This document shows, in pieces, positions 8,561-17,820 of a stretch of DNA of 64,000 bases. The stretch spans positions 43,176 through 107,175 of the forward strand of contig JAHLWS010000087.1 in assembly GCA_019057795.1 (NCBI GenBank), given 5' to 3'. The notes beneath the pieces were generated by a model. That model saw only the letters and a program-made list of their open reading frames with translations. It was not told the DNA's origin and ran no database searches. The position numbers and the translations under genes are program-made. This DNA comes from Promethearchaeota archaeon (GTDB lineage: Archaea > Asgardarchaeota > Lokiarchaeia > Sigyniarchaeales > SOKP01). Numbering within the stretch: the stretch's first letter is position 1; each line of letters begins with the position of its first letter.

Positions 8561-10258
8561 ATGTCAGACGAAGAAAACTATAATAAGCAAGTAAAAGAAG
8601 ATAAAGTAGGGAATTTATTAGGGAAAACCACTACGCACTCGGTACAAGTACAATTTTCTGACCTAACAATCGAGCGTAATTCTTATTTTGTAATCTATGG
8701 AGAGAAGGACGAAGAGGGAATAAGAGCTACCTATATGCTAAATATTGAGAAGTTATGGAGCGAAGCAAAAGGGATGCTTGCGGATCTGAAGGTATGTGGA
8801 GATAGACCAAAGAGACCGTTTGAGATAGGTTCAGAAGTTTATCGCGCATCTGAAATTCAAATTACTAAATTATTAGGAATTTATAACCTACCCGAAGAAT
8901 CCGTCTCTCTTGGGAAGCTGATAGGCTATCCATTTGATGTTAGATTATTAGTGAAAAACTTTGGAAGAATATTCATTACGGGGAAGTCTGGTAGCGGAAA
9001 GTCGTATACGATGGGTGTACTATGCGAAGAATTTATGAAAAAAGGGATTCCACTCGTAATTTTAGACAGACATGGTGAGTACGGGAGCTTGAAAGTACTT
9101 GCAGGAGAAAGTGAAGATAGTGAAGGAATTAAAAAAGAAAGCGCATTTGTGAATAGCATCATCGAATATTCTGATTTAAGCGTTAACAAAGGAGGGGATA
9201 TCGATGTAGAGTATCTATTTTCGTTAGATCCCACTGATATTGTTGCTCCACATCTATGTACAATTATCAATATGAGAGGTATGGATTTAAATGTACAAGA
9301 AATGGTTGCTGGTAAGCTTCTTAAAAGATTATATCAAGCAAGTACGGGTAGAAGAATTCCTCCGTTTTACTTACTACTTGACGAGGCTCACTTGTTTGCT
9401 GGAAAAAAACAAACCGAAACATGTGACATTGTAAAACTGTTCTCGCAAGAAGGTCGTAAATTCGGTGCAAATTTAATCATCGGTACACAGAGACCTCAAC
9501 TGTTAGATACAACTATTCGCGCTCAAGCTGGTACTTGGGTGGTTCATAACCTCACTGATATACGAGATATTGATGTTACGATTTCGAGCGCAGAAGATTT
9601 AACTCGAAGTAACAAAACGGATATTCAAGGGTTAGATAAAGGCGAAGCAATTATTTGTGGAGAAGCAATAAAAGGTATACCCCTATTCGTAAAAGTACGT
9701 AAAAGACTTACTGCTCATGGAGGGGTTGGTTTCAACCCACTAGACTTCCTTCCAAAACAAACTATAGAAGGACTACAAAAACGTAAGCAACAAATTTTAG
9801 GAGCAAAAACCGCTAACGAATTAGAAACTGGGAAATCTATTTATGAAGAAATTACCGCTCCTAAAACTTCAGCAGAATATTTAGATCAGATTGGCTACTT
9901 AAAAGTCAGAATTAAAGAGTTAGAAGAAGAAGTAGATATTTTAAAAGGAAGAATATTAGATGTTGAAGAAGGGAAAGGAGGTCCACTATATATTAGTCAA
10001 ATTACAGATAATGATGATGTTGAGGAACTCCAAACAGAAATAAAAGTATGGAGAGAAAAGTATAATTACCTTAAGGAATCCATGGAAAATCCAGATGCGG
10101 TGATATCCTCAGGTGAGGGAAGCAGTGAACTGATTCTCGAACTTCAGAACAAAACGATAGAATTAGAAGCTAACGTTCAGAAGTATAGGTCTCAATATAC
10201 CGATGCCTTACTCTTAGCCGAAAAAGCTATCAAAGAGTTAAAGAAGCGAAAAAAGTAA
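8561..10258 (+). CDS. HerA-like (DUF87/FtsK-HerA) ATPase with C-terminal coiled coil
   Basis: A 565-residue P-loop ATPase. Residues about 25-125 form the small N-terminal HAS-barrel-like domain. Walker A is G141-K-S-G-S-G-K-S148, followed by the family motif I-L-D-R-H-G-E-Y. Walker B is L-L-L-D274-E-A-H, and sensor/arginine regions are in F-S-Q-E-G-R-K-F-G and G-T-Q-R-P (308-312). Residues about 420-565 form a long charged coiled coil not found in canonical HerA. HerA hexamers pump DNA with NurA nuclease during end resection, but no nurA, rad50 or mre11 is nearby. It is therefore best called a HerA-family ATPase whose partner may bind the coiled coil. Confidence 0.88.
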   Translation: MSDEENYNKQVKEDKVGNLLGKTTTHSVQVQFSDLTIERNSYFVIYGEKDEEGIRATYMLNIEKLWSEAKGMLADLKVCGDRPKRPFEIGSEVYRASEIQITKLLGIYNLPEESVSLGKLIGYPFDVRLLVKNFGRIFITGKSGSGKSYTMGVLCEEFMKKGIPLVILDRHGEYGSLKVLAGESEDSEGIKKESAFVNSIIEYSDLSVNKGGDIDVEYLFSLDPTDIVAPHLCTIINMRGMDLNVQEMVAGKLLKRLYQASTGRRIPPFYLLLDEAHLFAGKKQTETCDIVKLFSQEGRKFGANLIIGTQRPQLLDTTIRAQAGTWVVHNLTDIRDIDVTISSAEDLTRSNKTDIQGLDKGEAIICGEAIKGIPLFVKVRKRLTAHGGVGFNPLDFLPKQTIEGLQKRKQQILGAKTANELETGKSIYEEITAPKTSAEYLDQIGYLKVRIKELEEEVDILKGRILDVEEGKGGPLYISQITDNDDVEELQTEIKVWREKYNYLKESMENPDAVISSGEGSSELILELQNKTIELEANVQKYRSQYTDALLLAEKAIKELKKRKK

Positions 10259-10420
10259 TTTTTTAATAATATTTTATTCTTATTTTGATTTTTGAATTCA
10301 AAAAATTTTTTCTGTTTTCTTATTTATTAATGTATTTTCAAGTTTAACCAAAATATATTAATTTTATTATGGATATCTCAAGGTATTACTTATTAGTATT
10401 TAAAGCAAAGAGGATTGATG

Positions 10421-11488
10421 ATGAATATTGAGAGTATAAAAGTTCTTCAAAAAGAATTATCTTCGCTTATCGGAGTTTCTGGCTATGAAGATGATGTAAG
10501 TGATTTTATTTTAAAAAAGATAGAGAAAGAAAATTTAGTTGATAAGGCTTGGAAAGATAATTTGGGTAATATTCTAGCTGTAATAGAGGGTACTAATGGA
10601 AATAACAGAATTCTATTGGATGCGCATACTGATGAGATTGGTTTTATGATTTCTCACGTCGAAAAAAAAGGTTTCTTACGATTTGTTCCAATTGGGGGTT
10701 GGGATACGAGAATTTTATTAGGACAAACAGTGGTGATACGATCTGAGCCAGGAAAGATCCATCGTGGCATTATTGGATCGAAACCACCACACCTTACCTC
10801 TTTAAACGAGAGAAAAAAGATTGTTGAGATTTCAGATATGTATATTGATGTCGGGATGGATTCAAAAGAAGAAGTTGTTAGAAATAATATTGATATAGGA
10901 ACTACCGGTACGCTTTTCTCTCCTTTTGTAGAATTTCCTAATAACATGGTCCGTGGTAAAGCATTCGACGATCGCACTGGTTGTAATGTGCTCCTTAACA
11001 TCATGAAATTGTTAAAAGAAGAATCGCCTGTTAAAGACACGATCCTTTTTAATTTTGCAGTTCAAGAAGAAATAGGAGGTAGAGGTGCGATTACAGGAGC
11101 GTTTAATCTTAAACCAACAATTGCTATTGCCATAGAAAACACTACTGCTGCGGATGTTCCAGGTATCAAAGAAGCAGAAGTTCCAGCTTACATAGGAAAA
11201 GGACCAGCAATCACAGTAGCAGATAAATCAATAATTTCTAGTCCTAAAGTTAACAAAAGACTCGTAAAAAATGCTGAACTCGACAAAATTCCCTATCAAA
11301 TTAAGAAACCTATGTATGGCGGGACTGATGCAGGTAAGATTCATATTTCCCGAGAAGGTGTTCCAAGTTCAGTCGTATCTGTTCCTTGTAGATATATACA
11401 TTCTCCCACTTCTTTGCTCAAATTAGAGGATATTCTTAATACAATTCGTTTAATTAATGCATTTATTCGAAACTCTGCTAATATTTAG
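10421..11488 (+). CDS. M42-family aminopeptidase (TET/endoglucanase-M type)
   Basis: A 355-residue zinc aminopeptidase of family M42, which forms large tetrahedral (TET) complexes that trim peptides released by the proteasome. Metal ligands are visible: His-Thr-Asp near residue 70 (L-D-A-H-T-D-E-I-G), Asp in K-A-F-D-D-R-T-G-C, the catalytic Glu pair in V-Q-E-E-I-G-G-R-G, and a late His in Y-I-H-S-P. The PDZ-like insert (G-I-I-G-S-K-P-P-H) is present. GAGG at 10410-10413 best fits the ATG at 10421; the ATG at 10418 or TTG at 10415 would add one or two residues. It is a single gene, transcribed toward a convergent transporter. Confidence 0.92.
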   Translation: MNIESIKVLQKELSSLIGVSGYEDDVSDFILKKIEKENLVDKAWKDNLGNILAVIEGTNGNNRILLDAHTDEIGFMISHVEKKGFLRFVPIGGWDTRILLGQTVVIRSEPGKIHRGIIGSKPPHLTSLNERKKIVEISDMYIDVGMDSKEEVVRNNIDIGTTGTLFSPFVEFPNNMVRGKAFDDRTGCNVLLNIMKLLKEESPVKDTILFNFAVQEEIGGRGAITGAFNLKPTIAIAIENTTAADVPGIKEAEVPAYIGKGPAITVADKSIISSPKVNKRLVKNAELDKIPYQIKKPMYGGTDAGKIHISREGVPSSVVSVPCRYIHSPTSLLKLEDILNTIRLINAFIRNSANI

Positions 11489-11537
11489 TGTAAAGAAGTG
11501 AATAAAAAGAAAATAAAAAATTTAATAATTCCTATCT

Positions 11538-12827
11538 TTATTTTGGTGGTTTAATTAAGTACGCTAAGATTGCTGATCCAACTGACATTATTCCCATTAC
11601 AATAAATAATATCAAATAGCTCCCAAAAATAGTAACAAATAAATTCACACCAACAGCACCAATAAATCCTGCAACACCATAAGCGGTAAAGACAATTCCA
11701 TAATTAGGACCTAAATTCTTTGAGCCAAACAAATCAGCAGTAGCAGTAGGGAATAAACTGAAATTACCTCCGAAGCAGAAATATATTGCACATGTTATTG
11801 TTAAGAAATATATCTCGCTGACATTCGTTGTAAAGTAGATAAACATGAGGATTGCTTGAATCGTAAACATTACCAGCATAGATTTTTTATAGGTTATCAT
11901 ATCTGCTAGTTTCCCCCAAACTATTCTACCTAATCCGTTGAATAAAGCTGCTAAACTCCCAATTAATACGAAATCACTGATTCCAATCGCATAAATGAAG
12001 TTATCTCCAACATCAACAGATTTAGCAAAAGCAGCGTACGATCCAATTACCATTAAACCAGACATCGCGCTTAACGCAAAGGCTGTCCAAAGCATCCAAA
12101 ATTGAGGTAATTTTACAGTTTGACCCCGCTCGAATTCTAACCCTGAAATTCCACTCTCTTCGGAAGGAGGTGGAGGTATCCATCCTACAGGCTTCCATCC
12201 TTCAGGAGGATTACTCAAGGTCATTGCTCCTCCAATAACAAGAACGATGTATACTATTCCTAAAACGATAAACATCATTGGGATATTTTGCGAAACTGTA
12301 GCAACAAAGTTTAGATCGGTAGTTTCTAATCCTGTTGGGTTAACTAATGATTTAATTACATAATTGAAAACGAAGGCGCCTGCTCCAAATCCAGCGACCG
12401 CGATTCCGTTAATAAATCCTTTTTTATCCGGAAACCATTTACCAGCTGAAGCAATTGGACACACATAACCGAAACCAATGCCAGCACCAAATATAACACC
12501 ATAAGTAATTAAAAATCCTATAAAAGTAGTCATAAAAGCGCTTGATATCAAGCCAATTCCAATCAAAATCCCACCTAAGATCGCGATCTTTTTCGGACCG
12601 TGTTTTTGCTGCAATTTGCCCGCAAAAATCATCGTAATCGCAAAGGTTAATAAACCTACTCCAAAAATATATACTGTAAGCTCTCTAGCCTCACCTAAAT
12701 AAGGGCTGAGGAAGATGGTGAGAGTTCCCCAAGAGTATATCGTGCCTAACGCTAACTGTATAAGAATAGCTCCTATTACAACAATCCATCGATTTCTAAC
12801 TTTTTGTTCTTTTTGTTCAGTCGACAT
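11538..12827 (-). CDS. OFA-family major facilitator transporter (oxalate/formate-antiporter type)
   Basis: A 429-residue transporter with twelve predicted membrane helices. The first helix carries R-N-R-W-I-V-V-I-G-A and the OFA signature L-G-T-I-Y-S-W-G-T-L. The loop between helices 2 and 3 has the MFS motif (A-G-K-L-Q-Q-K-H-G-P-K-K), and helices 4-5 contain G-A-G-I-G-F-G-Y and C-P-I-A-S-A-G-K-W-F-P-D-K-K-G. Family members move small carboxylates such as oxalate, formate, lactate or pyruvate; which one cannot be told here. The ATG at 12827 is preferred to the TTG three codons upstream. The gene stands alone. Confidence 0.9.
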   Translation of the reverse strand: MSTEQKEQKVRNRWIVVIGAILIQLALGTIYSWGTLTIFLSPYLGEARELTVYIFGVGLLTFAITMIFAGKLQQKHGPKKIAILGGILIGIGLISSAFMTTFIGFLITYGVIFGAGIGFGYVCPIASAGKWFPDKKGFINGIAVAGFGAGAFVFNYVIKSLVNPTGLETTDLNFVATVSQNIPMMFIVLGIVYIVLVIGGAMTLSNPPEGWKPVGWIPPPPSEESGISGLEFERGQTVKLPQFWMLWTAFALSAMSGLMVIGSYAAFAKSVDVGDNFIYAIGISDFVLIGSLAALFNGLGRIVWGKLADMITYKKSMLVMFTIQAILMFIYFTTNVSEIYFLTITCAIYFCFGGNFSLFPTATADLFGSKNLGPNYGIVFTAYGVAGFIGAVGVNLFVTIFGSYLILFIVMGIMSVGSAILAYLIKPPK

Positions 12828-13015
12828 TTTCTTCAAATTTTAGTATTTAATTAAGTCTAAAAATTATGTGAAGAATAAAAACATTTCATTAATAAAATAT
12901 TGATGAATTTCCAAGTAGTTTGCGGAATAATAATTAAATTTCACAGTTTACTTTTATAAAATTAACAATGGCTAAAAAGGAGTTTTTATATAATTGTGAA
13001 TCAGAGTATTAAAAT

Positions 13016-14713
13016 ATGAATAAATTTAATCTATCAAAAAAACGAATAGCATTAATTTGTATCTTTCTGGCCATTTTCGTAGTCGGAACTATTTTCATTT
13101 TTGTAGTACCTTTAAGCGTCAAAAGCACATATGGATTATCGACTCAAACAGACGATGGTGTAACTATTTCCTTTAATGTTTTTGAACCTTTAGACGGGGG
13201 TTTGAACAAGCCAGCTTTTATAATTGGACATGGTTCTATGGTGAATAAAGAAATGGTAAAAGGCTACGCCTTAGAACTGGCAGCAGCAGGTTTTGTTGCT
13301 GTACCCTTTGATTTCAGAGGGCATGGTCAAAGTACTACGGGTGATTCTAGCGTAAGGATTAACGATGTTATTGCTATTAAAGAATATCTACAAACTAGGG
13401 GAGATATAGACATGAACTCATTAGGATATATCGGGTATAGTATGGGAGGTTTAGGACAAGCGTTAGTTCACGACGATACGGCATTCAAGTGTTTTATTGG
13501 AATTGGAACTTGGTTATATCCCGATCTAAGAAGAGGTGATTCAACCAATCCATTAAATGTTTTAATGATCCAAGCTTTATTTGATGAAGCTGTTGAACTT
13601 CCGTATCTAAAGGAGAGTTTGGCAACGCGCGTGGGCATCCCTATTTCAAATGTGGATTCAAACAAATTATACGGATCATTCCAACAAGGAAACGCAACAA
13701 TGATTTACTTAGATGATAATAGTAATCACCTGACAGTCGCCTGGGACGAAGACTTCATTCGTGAAGCAAGAGATTGGGCTATAAATTCGTTTGACATCGA
13801 TGTAGTAGATGAAACCTTTTATGTCAATGTAAGAGCTTTGATATTACTAGTGCAAGTGATTGGTGGCATTGGATTATTCTTATTAATCGTTGACCCATTA
13901 TCTAATTTGATTTTACAGACTAAAAACGAGAGAGAAAAAGGAGCAGAAATAAAACCCTATAGAATTGAAGCATCAGATTATTCAATCAAAAGTTTAACGG
14001 TTAAGCCAATATTATATTCACTGCTACTTGGTATTCCAGGCGTAATAATTTTTATACCAATTTTACTAGTTTTACCTTTAGCCATAGCCGGGTTCGTTGT
14101 TGCTTTGTTATTTGGTCAAGCATTTGGATTAATGGTTTTGTTATGGAGAATAGGGAAGAAAGATGATTTAACTTTTAAAGATATACTTAAAAAACCTTTT
14201 AGAGGAAGAAATAGATTTCTCAGGCAATTAGCATTAGGAGCAATTTTAGCAACGATATTATATGTAATCTCATATTTATCAATTGGGTTAAACTATTTAG
14301 GATTGTTTCCTTCCGTGACTAAAATTTGGACGGTCCCAATCTACTTCATCATCAGTTTTTTCGTAATCCTAATTCTTAATTTAATAACTCAAGTGATAAT
14401 TCAAAACAAGTTCGATGACTCTATTATTAATACTATTAAAATACTATTTTTGGGTTTTATCCTTCCATTTCTGTATTATTTTGTATATCTGTTACTTATC
14501 GGTGTGGTTTTGAGAAGTTTTTTTTACTTTGGGACTTTTATCCCAATCTCATTAGTGATGTTTACTCTAACATCTGCGGTGTCCATAATAACCTATAGAA
14601 AAACCGGAAATATCACTACAGGGGCTATAATAAACGCAGTTATACTGACTTTTCTGATTGTAACCATGTCTACACCACAAAGTGGCTTTGAGTTCTTGAC
14701 AGGCTTCTTTTAA
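13016..14713 (+). CDS. Alpha/beta hydrolase fused to a polytopic membrane domain
   Basis: A 565-residue protein in three parts. Residues about 10-33 are a membrane anchor. Residues about 45-265 are an alpha/beta hydrolase domain with an oxyanion region at G71-H-G-S, a D-F-R-G-H-G-Q-S strand and nucleophile Ser142 in G-Y-S-M-G-G; a candidate acid/His pair is in D-D-N-S-N-H-L-T. From about residue 275 onward there are six to eight hydrophobic helices separated by short charged loops. The topology would place the hydrolase outside the cell. A substrate such as a lipid or peptide is plausible but unproven. The gene stands alone and is followed by a T tract. Confidence 0.82.
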   Translation: MNKFNLSKKRIALICIFLAIFVVGTIFIFVVPLSVKSTYGLSTQTDDGVTISFNVFEPLDGGLNKPAFIIGHGSMVNKEMVKGYALELAAAGFVAVPFDFRGHGQSTTGDSSVRINDVIAIKEYLQTRGDIDMNSLGYIGYSMGGLGQALVHDDTAFKCFIGIGTWLYPDLRRGDSTNPLNVLMIQALFDEAVELPYLKESLATRVGIPISNVDSNKLYGSFQQGNATMIYLDDNSNHLTVAWDEDFIREARDWAINSFDIDVVDETFYVNVRALILLVQVIGGIGLFLLIVDPLSNLILQTKNEREKGAEIKPYRIEASDYSIKSLTVKPILYSLLLGIPGVIIFIPILLVLPLAIAGFVVALLFGQAFGLMVLLWRIGKKDDLTFKDILKKPFRGRNRFLRQLALGAILATILYVISYLSIGLNYLGLFPSVTKIWTVPIYFIISFFVILILNLITQVIIQNKFDDSIINTIKILFLGFILPFLYYFVYLLLIGVVLRSFFYFGTFIPISLVMFTLTSAVSIITYRKTGNITTGAIINAVILTFLIVTMSTPQSGFEFLTGFF

Positions 14714-14729
14714 TTTTTAATAAACTATC

Positions 14730-14743
14730 TTTTTTTTATTTCT
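14730..14743 (+). terminator. T-tract terminator
   Basis: Nearly uninterrupted run of T about 17 bp after the stop of the membrane hydrolase gene, with no hairpin. Confidence 0.4.
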
Positions 14744-14887
14744 TATCTAAAATACTATAAAGTTGTTTACCTAGATTTTTGATTAAAAACGAATTATAAA
14801 GATAAAAATCTTATAAATTATTATTAATATAATTAATAAAACTGGAAATTAAATGTTGTATTAATAAAGAAAAAATCGTTGAGTTGT

Positions 14888-15253
14888 ATGTCGTCTAACA
14901 AAGGATTTTTATGGAGTTTTGTCTTTTTTTTAACTTTTGTGATTTACGGTTCAATTCCGACTTATGTCACAGTTTCTTATTGGGAATGGCTGAACGCACT
15001 ACGGTTTGAAGAAGAACCTATTTATACTCTTTCTTTATTTGTATTATTTTTATGGATCGTTTCTCTGATCGTTACTCTAATTTATATTGTGGCCATGATT
15101 CGCGCAATTGTCCAAAGAAAAAGCGAAGATTTAGGCATTCCTAAAGGTGTGAAAGGTTTTGGGCTTGTTTCAACTATTGTTATTATCGTTTTTATGGTAG
15201 TATGGTACTTGCTTTTCAATCAAGTAGCGTTTTTCTCAATGATACCTCCATAA
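14888..15253 (+). CDS. Small membrane protein with three helices, unknown
   Basis: A 121-residue protein with three hydrophobic segments: residues about 6-26, 43-75 and 96-120. A charged cytoplasmic-like loop (R-A-I-V-Q-R-K-S-E-D-L) lies between the second and third. There is no recognisable motif. I prefer the ATG at 14888 over the TTG at 14879, since the intervening S-C sequence looks like leader. Upstream is a short A/T-rich region typical of a promoter. It sits between the membrane hydrolase and the convergent methyltransferase cluster; no functional link can be drawn. Confidence 0.65.
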   Translation: MSSNKGFLWSFVFFLTFVIYGSIPTYVTVSYWEWLNALRFEEEPIYTLSLFVLFLWIVSLIVTLIYIVAMIRAIVQRKSEDLGIPKGVKGFGLVSTIVIIVFMVVWYLLFNQVAFFSMIPP

Positions 15254-15297
15254 AAAGAAGGAGTAATATTAAAATCTTGAATTTCAATTAAAGACAT

Positions 15298-16473
15298 TTA
15301 CAGGTTTATTGGATAGTTACCAAATTCTTTCGTTGCTTCAACCATCCAACACAAATTATCAACTTTTACAGCAGGGTGCATGTTAGCTGCGCTGACTATA
15401 TAACCGCCACCAGGTCCAGCAGTTTTAATTGAGTGTTTAACTGCGGCAAAGACCTCGTCCTTTGTCCCATAAGTAAGATCGTGTGCGATATCTATGTTTC
15501 CCATAAGACATAATTTATCGCCAACTTTTTTCTTTACGAGAGCTAGATCCACACCTGCCGTGGGTTCAAGACTATGCAAGCCATCGAAACCACAATCTAC
15601 AACGAAATCTAACAACGGGGTAACCTGACCGTCAGTGTGTAACACGATTTTTTTCCCTCGGTCGTGAACAGTGTCAGTAATCGTTTTATATGCCGGAAGT
15701 AATAATTCGTTAAACTTTTTTGGACTCATCATCGGACCGGTTTTGTAAGCTAAATCTCCCGATTCTATAAATAATTCAGCTCCAACATCCATATATGCGT
15801 TATAACAGGCAGCAGTAAATTCAGCGATAACTTCGTGAACCTCTTTGATAAATTTAGGGTTTTTATGAAGCATTCGTGAGTAATAAGTAAGACCCATGCC
15901 TTGCGTAGCGCTTTCAAATACTCCCGCTAAGTCGTTGGTGACGGCAACAAATATTTTATCTTTATGCTTCTTATTTATTCGGCGGAAGAATTTTTTAGCC
16001 ATCTTGGTGTATTTCTCAGTCATAGGTCCTTCTATGTTTTCTTTGGTCTCTTTCCATTTCTCAGGAGAATTCATAGTACCATATAAATAATAAGGATTGA
16101 AATTGCCCTCATTATTTCGCGCTTCCCATACACGTCCAAAAATGTCATTCATTAAAAGACGGTCGTCGTTCGGATCATCAAAAAAATAGAAGGGTAATAT
16201 ACCTACTTGCATACAGTCAAGGCCAATTGCCGCAGCTGCTTCCACACAACGAGAAAAAACACTCGTTTCTACGCTTTCTACAAGGTTACTCAACTCTTCT
16301 ATCCACCCATCAGGATTATCACGCTGTATCTGTTCTACAGTGTCAAAATCGGTAACTTGCGGTTTTCCTAATATTATATCGACGTTATTCGCATCGATAA
16401 GAATGGTGTGACACGGAACTCTATCGGGTTCTTCTAAATTTAACGCAGCAAGAACTCTTTCTCTACAATCCAT
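15298..16473 (-). CDS. Uroporphyrinogen-decarboxylase-family (MtaA/MtbA-like) methyltransferase, Cys-less copy
   Basis: A 391-residue TIM-barrel protein beginning M-D-C-R-E-R-V-L-A-A-L-N, with the E-P-D-R-V-P that opens most non-HemE UROD-family proteins. True HemE residues at the N terminus (the RQAGR region) are absent, so it is not a heme enzyme. In the MtaA/MtbA branch, zinc is held by H-x-C and a distal Cys. Here the motif reads L-H-T-D-G, with Asp in place of Cys, while the neighbouring paralogue has L-H-S-C-G. It retains C-terminal G-P-G-G-G-Y-I-V-S and M-G-N-I-D motifs. The start at 16473 matches the paralogue; an ATG three codons upstream is also possible. It may act on corrinoid or methyl-sulfur substrates, but no corrinoid protein is nearby. 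Confidence 0.85.
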   Translation of the reverse strand: MDCRERVLAALNLEEPDRVPCHTILIDANNVDIILGKPQVTDFDTVEQIQRDNPDGWIEELSNLVESVETSVFSRCVEAAAAIGLDCMQVGILPFYFFDDPNDDRLLMNDIFGRVWEARNNEGNFNPYYLYGTMNSPEKWKETKENIEGPMTEKYTKMAKKFFRRINKKHKDKIFVAVTNDLAGVFESATQGMGLTYYSRMLHKNPKFIKEVHEVIAEFTAACYNAYMDVGAELFIESGDLAYKTGPMMSPKKFNELLLPAYKTITDTVHDRGKKIVLHTDGQVTPLLDFVVDCGFDGLHSLEPTAGVDLALVKKKVGDKLCLMGNIDIAHDLTYGTKDEVFAAVKHSIKTAGPGGGYIVSAANMHPAVKVDNLCWMVEATKEFGNYPINL

Positions 16474-16590
16474 TTTTCTCATTAAATTGTTTTTTAATAT
16501 TATTAATTAAATAAGATAATTGGATTCTTTTTTAAAAATTTAATTAGAAATTTAAAAATACTAAGACTATGTAGTAAATAAAAAGAATAA

Positions 16591-17787
16591 TTAATTAATA
16601 GAAATAGGATAAGTTCCATATTTCTTTAATGTATTGTGCATCGCTAAATAGTTTTCTAATTTAACAGAAGGATTAATACTATGTCCAGAACTTAGGATAA
16701 AGCCTCCTCCTGGAGCAAGCTTTTTGATAAGATTTTTAGTGTAATTCTCTATATAAGTTTGCTCTTTATCGGCGAGATCTTGAGGAGAAACATTTCCGAT
16801 AAATGTAACTTTACCAGAATATTTTTCATTGAGTTTAAAAATGTCATAATCAGGATTTGCAGTTGTCGGTTCGAAAGGATGAAATGCATCAATTCCAACT
16901 CCAATTAGATCTTCAAATAATTCTATAATGTCTCCACAGCTGTGTAAGATCACTTTTAAACCTCCTTTATGTGCAACTTTACAACTTTCTTCTAACCAAG
17001 GAAGTACGTAAGTTCTATAGTTTTTAGGGCTCATCAACAAACCCGATTTATATCCATAATCATCCATTATCATTATCATATCGGTTTCTCCCCATTCGAT
17101 AAAAATTTTGACTAAATCTACAAGAAGTTTACCAAATCTATCAAAAACAACTTTGATCTTTTTTGGATTGGTTAATAGTTTACTAAATTTTGAAAACCCA
17201 AAAACTTGCCAAGCAGGCTCAAATAACCCCCATGCAGCAGGGATAATGGAGATTTTTCCTTGAGACTCTTTTTCTGTTTTTTTCATTGCTTTAAAATATT
17301 TTTCTCTTCGGGGAGTGTTAACCTCTAAAGGTGCAAAAGATTCAAATTCTTCAAAACTTTTAAATGCTCCACCTCTATAATATGCCATGTCCATACCATC
17401 TGAAGGGTTTTTTCTTACATCGAAAACTCTTCCGAATTCGTCTGTAAAATGCGTTTTATCACAGCTTATAGGGAAAAGGACATAGCCTATTAATGGAACA
17501 ATTGCTAAGTCGATTCCAAGCTTTTTATATAAATTTACATGCTTATTCATAGTAGTTTTAATATATGATCTTGTTTCCGTAGCCATAATAAGAGTTTTAG
17601 TTAAAGAGTCTGTATCTCCTTGAAAAAGATCGTAAGTATCATTATAACTTTTTACCATTCCTTGAAATACATAGTCCTCGTTAAAGTGTTCACATACTTT
17701 GAAATTATCTATTGACATCTCAAAAGAGGGTACTTTATCAGGTTCTTCAAAATTTAAAACCGAACGTATTCTTTCTCTACTATTCAT
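16591..17787 (-). CDS. Uroporphyrinogen-decarboxylase-family (MtaA/MtbA-like) methyltransferase, HxC copy
   Basis: A 398-residue paralogue of the preceding gene (M-N-S-R-E-R-I-R-S-V-L-N-F-E-E-P-D-K-V-P). It has the L-H-S-C-G zinc motif seen in methylcobamide:CoM methyltransferase relatives, D-A-F-H-P-F-E-P-T after it, a F-I-G-N-V-S strand and a G-G-G-F-I-L-S-S-G-H end motif. A strong Shine-Dalgarno (AAAGGAG) precedes the ATG. The gap to the downstream copy is about 120 bp, so the pair may be separately promoted. Related proteins move methyl groups between corrinoids and thiols or take part in O-demethylation; the substrate here is unknown. Confidence 0.85.
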   Translation of the reverse strand: MNSRERIRSVLNFEEPDKVPSFEMSIDNFKVCEHFNEDYVFQGMVKSYNDTYDLFQGDTDSLTKTLIMATETRSYIKTTMNKHVNLYKKLGIDLAIVPLIGYVLFPISCDKTHFTDEFGRVFDVRKNPSDGMDMAYYRGGAFKSFEEFESFAPLEVNTPRREKYFKAMKKTEKESQGKISIIPAAWGLFEPAWQVFGFSKFSKLLTNPKKIKVVFDRFGKLLVDLVKIFIEWGETDMIMIMDDYGYKSGLLMSPKNYRTYVLPWLEESCKVAHKGGLKVILHSCGDIIELFEDLIGVGIDAFHPFEPTTANPDYDIFKLNEKYSGKVTFIGNVSPQDLADKEQTYIENYTKNLIKKLAPGGGFILSSGHSINPSVKLENYLAMHNTLKKYGTYPISIN

Positions 17788-17820
17788 AATAATTCTCCTT
17801 TAAATTTAACCGCTTAAATT

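Noticed and set aside
8926..9270. 114-codon minus-strand frame
   Set aside because: Antisense to the conserved ATPase domain of the HerA-like gene.
8561..10258. HerA-NurA or antiphage defence module
   Set aside because: No nuclease or other defence gene lies next to the ATPase; neighbours are a DUF2156 protein and a peptidase.
15298..17787. HemE (uroporphyrinogen decarboxylase) for heme synthesis
   Set aside because: The HemE N-terminal arginine motif is missing and a zinc-type H-x-C occurs in one copy; these belong to the methyltransferase branch.
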